This document shows, piece by piece, positions 29,732 through 31,684 of a stretch of DNA of 31,684 bases (the first letter of the stretch is position 1; every line of letters begins with the position of its first letter). The stretch comes from a virus, in IMG/VR virus record IMGVR_UViG_3300037517_000296, positions 1 through 31,684 of that record, one strand, 5' to 3'. The position numbers and the translations under genes were made by a program. The notes under the pieces were generated by a model that saw only the letters and a list, made by a program, of their open reading frames with translations, did no database searches and had not been told where the DNA came from.

Positions 29732-29898
29732 TCTCTGGGATACCTATTGTTTCCTTCGTTATCGCAAAACTTCTGGAAAGATTCCTGTGTTTCAGATTCA
29801 TCGCTGTCGCTTGCTTTGTCTCCATAGTTTGAGTAAAGCCAAGGACGAGGCTTGCTGAAAAACTCATCCCAATCTTTGTCTATTTCTTCTTGGTTCAT
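29728..29898 (-). CDS. 56-aa acidic micro-protein
   Basis: It is acidic and Ser-rich (EEIDKDWDEFFSKPRPWLY then SDSDESETQESFQ), with ATGA overlaps at both ends. It could be a small regulatory or DNA-mimic-like protein. Nothing beyond composition and coupling supports a role. Confidence 0.5.
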   Translation of the reverse strand: MNQEEIDKDWDEFFSKPRPWLYSNYGDKASDSDESETQESFQKFCDNEGNNRYPRE

Positions 29899-30191
29899 AG
29901 TCTTGGTACTTCCTTTTTGATTTGTGCTAACACGAACAGCGACCTTACCAGCGCACGCTCTAAGTGGTCAACACTTGTTTCGCCGTTATTATCTGGACAA
30001 GGCGAGGACTTGTGCAGCTGCATTTGCGCTGTGGCTAGGTGGCGAATCGCCCTGGCAATATGGTAATCGTGAGTCGGCCTATCCTTCTCCAACCAATCTC
30101 CGTAGGCAGACTTGTCTGATCCTTTACCCATAACACGCCACACAATCTCCTGTGCGGCATTGCCCATTTCTTGAATCGTTGGTGCAGTCAT
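29895..30191 (-). CDS. Helical conserved phage protein
   Basis: 98 aa. It is all-helical, with HIARAIRHLATAQMQ and SVDHLERALVRSLFVLAQ, a two-helix pattern often seen in short phage proteins near nucleotide-metabolism genes (His-rich helix, acidic linker, Leu-rich helix). AGGAGG lies 8 bases before ATG. No catalytic motif can be claimed. Confidence 0.65.
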   Translation of the reverse strand: MTAPTIQEMGNAAQEIVWRVMGKGSDKSAYGDWLEKDRPTHDYHIARAIRHLATAQMQLHKSSPCPDNNGETSVDHLERALVRSLFVLAQIKKEVPRL

Positions 30192-30259
30192 TTTGCAAGC
30201 CTCCTATAAAATTCGTCTAGCAATCCTTCTAGCCAAAGTACGTCTTGTGGGTCAATCAT
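30188..30259 (-). CDS. 23-aa micro-gene, coupled at both ends
   Basis: ATG at 30259 forms ATGA with the upstream stop, and its own stop forms ATGA with the downstream start. The peptide is acidic then basic (DPQDVLWLEGLLDEFYRRL). Its sequence contains the AGGAGG that serves the next gene. It may be a real peptide or merely a translational-coupling device. Confidence 0.45.
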   Translation of the reverse strand: MIDPQDVLWLEGLLDEFYRRLAK

Positions 30260-30771
30260 AAACTTCCTCCCATATTCATAATTGCTGTTCGAGCATCAAA
30301 TGACTTACGCCATATTCTTTTCATCAAGACATCGAAATTCCTTCTCTTGACTGACTCGGCAACATTCCACAATCCAGTGCTTATCTGAGGAGATGCTTGC
30401 TTGACTTCATCTGAATCACAATATGAATCAATAATAAACTCTGGCATTATCCCGCTAACCAAAACAAGATCACCCTTATCCCGATCCTTCACCTTCCAGA
30501 ATCCATCCTTGGAATGCTTAACATCAATGCCAGTGTGCGGAAGATCACCGCTGTTCTTCCTGTATGTGTCAACAGAGCCATCCCAATACAATCCAATGAA
30601 CTTGGCAAATGCCATTTCCGCGCCAGCACCGTCAATGTGTTGACCCCAATATCTAACTGGATCTCCATCATATACGTTTTTAGATCCCTTTAATATTGCG
30701 CTCGCGTTCCTAGCAGCACCAACAGCTATGGCAACATTCATCTCGTATGGCTCTAATTTTACTGGGATCAT
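30256..30771 (-). CDS. PD-(D/E)XK-like phage nuclease
   Basis: 171 aa. GAGAEMAFAKFIGLYW (48-63, with Glu52), an acidic loop GDLPHTG, then D83-V-K85 in GIDVKHS form the E...D-x-K core; LVLVSGIMPEFII supplies the next strand. Phages often encode short proteins with this plan near Cas4-like nucleases. It probably cleaves or recognises DNA. The C-terminal end (KRIWRKSFDART) is basic. It shares ATGA with both neighbours. Confidence 0.68.
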   Translation of the reverse strand: MIPVKLEPYEMNVAIAVGAARNASAILKGSKNVYDGDPVRYWGQHIDGAGAEMAFAKFIGLYWDGSVDTYRKNSGDLPHTGIDVKHSKDGFWKVKDRDKGDLVLVSGIMPEFIIDSYCDSDEVKQASPQISTGLWNVAESVKRRNFDVLMKRIWRKSFDARTAIMNMGGSL

Positions 30772-31586
30772 AACTTCATCCCAGGAGGCGTGTAGCCTTT
30801 AACCCAAGCCCAGACTTTCTGCATTGCACAAAAGGCAATACCAGCTTGGTAGAGTTCGTCTTCGTCCCACACCTTCGTTGTCAGCTTGGTAGCATCGTTG
30901 GATGCTAGGACCACCGACACGCAGGCACACTTAGGATTCTCGCTTGCATTTCGGTATGCCCAAAGTTGGGCGCAATCTGTATCGTAGAATGGATCGTACT
31001 TAGGATTAACCTTACGATTCTTTAGGTCGATGATAGCGTCACCAATACCGCGTAGCTTGACGTAGGCATCACACCTTCCCGCATAGCCTGCGCCGACAAG
31101 ACCCTTTTCGCACCAGTAGGTTTTCTCAATGTTTGCATCGGACCACTTCTTAAAGGTTTCGATGTACGGAGCAAGTGTTTCATCTGTGGATACAGCTCTT
31201 CCAAGGAGGATGTTCTCCATACATTCATGCATCCTCGTTCCGTGTTCCGCTGCCTTGGTTGTTGACTCTCTTGAGTCCTTGACGATCCTTTTCGCATAAG
31301 CTTCGAGCGTTTCATCTGCCTCCTTCGGAAGTGTGAGCGAGGACATAATGGCCTGCTCTATCTTCCACGCCGTCAATTGCGGCTTATCCATAATGCCAAG
31401 CACGCTGGTTACGGATGGGTACAATCCCATCTGGCGCGCATCGGCTACGGTTGTGTTTCTTTCTTTTCCGTTCTTGCCAATCACAACGTGGGCGGATTCA
31501 CCCTCGGCTGTGTACCAATGTCCCGCCTGGTCAGTTGCGACCAGACGGGAATTAGTAGGCTCTTTAGCTGTGATTGTAAGAGCCAT
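30768..31586 (-). CDS. Cas4/RecB-like PD-(D/E)XK exonuclease
   Basis: 272 aa. The set GTRMHE (His120), GRCDA (Asp173), IIDLKN (Asp187, Lys189) and QLWAY (Gln207) is the full RecB/Cas4-type catalytic signature (H, D, DxK, QxxxY). There is no Cys cluster typical of Cas4 iron-sulfur proteins, so it is likely a lambda-exonuclease/RecB type without the cluster. In phages such enzymes act in recombination or DNA end processing. The SSB-like gene lies just upstream. Confidence 0.85.
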   Translation of the reverse strand: MALTITAKEPTNSRLVATDQAGHWYTAEGESAHVVIGKNGKERNTTVADARQMGLYPSVTSVLGIMDKPQLTAWKIEQAIMSSLTLPKEADETLEAYAKRIVKDSRESTTKAAEHGTRMHECMENILLGRAVSTDETLAPYIETFKKWSDANIEKTYWCEKGLVGAGYAGRCDAYVKLRGIGDAIIDLKNRKVNPKYDPFYDTDCAQLWAYRNASENPKCACVSVVLASNDATKLTTKVWDEDELYQAGIAFCAMQKVWAWVKGYTPPGMKL

Positions 31587-31591
31587 ACAAT

Positions 31592-31684
31592 TTAGAATGG
31601 CACTTGGTTGCCGTCTGCGTCCACCTCAACCTTAGTGGCCGTGGACTTGCCAGCAGCGGTAGCAAACTCCTTGGAGGCGCGGAT
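31592..31684 (-). CDS. C-terminus of probable single-stranded DNA-binding protein (partial)
   Basis: Only the last 30 codons are in the window. The tail KVEVDADGNQVPF ends in the acidic-then-VPF motif by which SSB proteins contact partner proteins. It sits directly before a RecB-like nuclease gene, the usual neighbour. The body of the gene lies beyond the right edge. Confidence 0.6.
   Translation of the reverse strand: MRASKEFATAAGKSTATKVEVDADGNQVPF

Overview
This window looks like about 31.7 kb of a tailed-phage genome (Caudoviricetes), probably a podovirus-type virus of a Gram-negative host and most like phages known from aquatic metagenomes. It is gene-dense, with many start/stop overlaps of the ATGA or TAATG type. 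It encodes a complete head and tail-adaptor set, including terminase, portal, scaffold, an N4-gp56-like capsid protein, a gp11/gp4-like adaptor and a gp12/gp10-like tail protein. I see no tail sheath, tape measure, integrase, ribosomal RNA or tRNA gene. Host type is inferred from spanin-like lipoproteins and a GT9-type glycosyltransferase; the sequence does not identify the host. Genes at both window edges are cut.

Layout. (A) 1-18220, all on the minus strand, is the late module. Read in transcription order (right to left) it holds small and large terminase, a holin/spanin-like cassette, portal, a SAM methyltransferase, a small protein, scaffold, major capsid protein, small head or decoration proteins, appendage proteins (including a LamG/ConA-like one), a second set of lysis-like small proteins, tail fibre, two tail-adaptor proteins, a small GNAT-like protein and a large repeat-bearing virion protein that runs off the left edge. 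(B) 18258-20170 is a plus-strand island behind a sigma70-like promoter. It carries small phage proteins whose genes are repeatedly followed by RNA hairpins and preceded by a shared leader. (C) 20222-21025 is a short minus-strand group of small proteins, converging with B across a cluster of short repeats. (D) 21026-21274 is non-coding, with stacked palindromes and a possible promoter. (E) 21275-31684, minus strand, is one long and tightly coupled early/middle operon. In transcription order it has an SSB-like tail, a Cas4/RecB-like nuclease, a PD-(D/E)XK protein, a GT-A glycosyltransferase, a 2OG-Fe(II) oxygenase, a C5 cytosine methyltransferase, a GT9 glycosyltransferase, a second PD-(D/E)XK nuclease, a zinc-finger AEP-type primase and a RepA-like helicase, with many micro-genes between them.

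How the parts fit. The SSB, nucleases, primase and helicase form a compact replication/recombination module. The cytosine methyltransferase, the oxygenase and the two glycosyltransferases share its transcription unit and together could make a hypermodified cytosine (methylate, hydroxylate, glycosylate); this is inference. The most striking sequence feature is a 169-codon reading frame lying entirely inside the methyltransferase catalytic domain in another frame of the same strand. It has its own Shine-Dalgarno and, from memory, its sequence resembles a protein family often annotated beside phage C5 methyltransferases.
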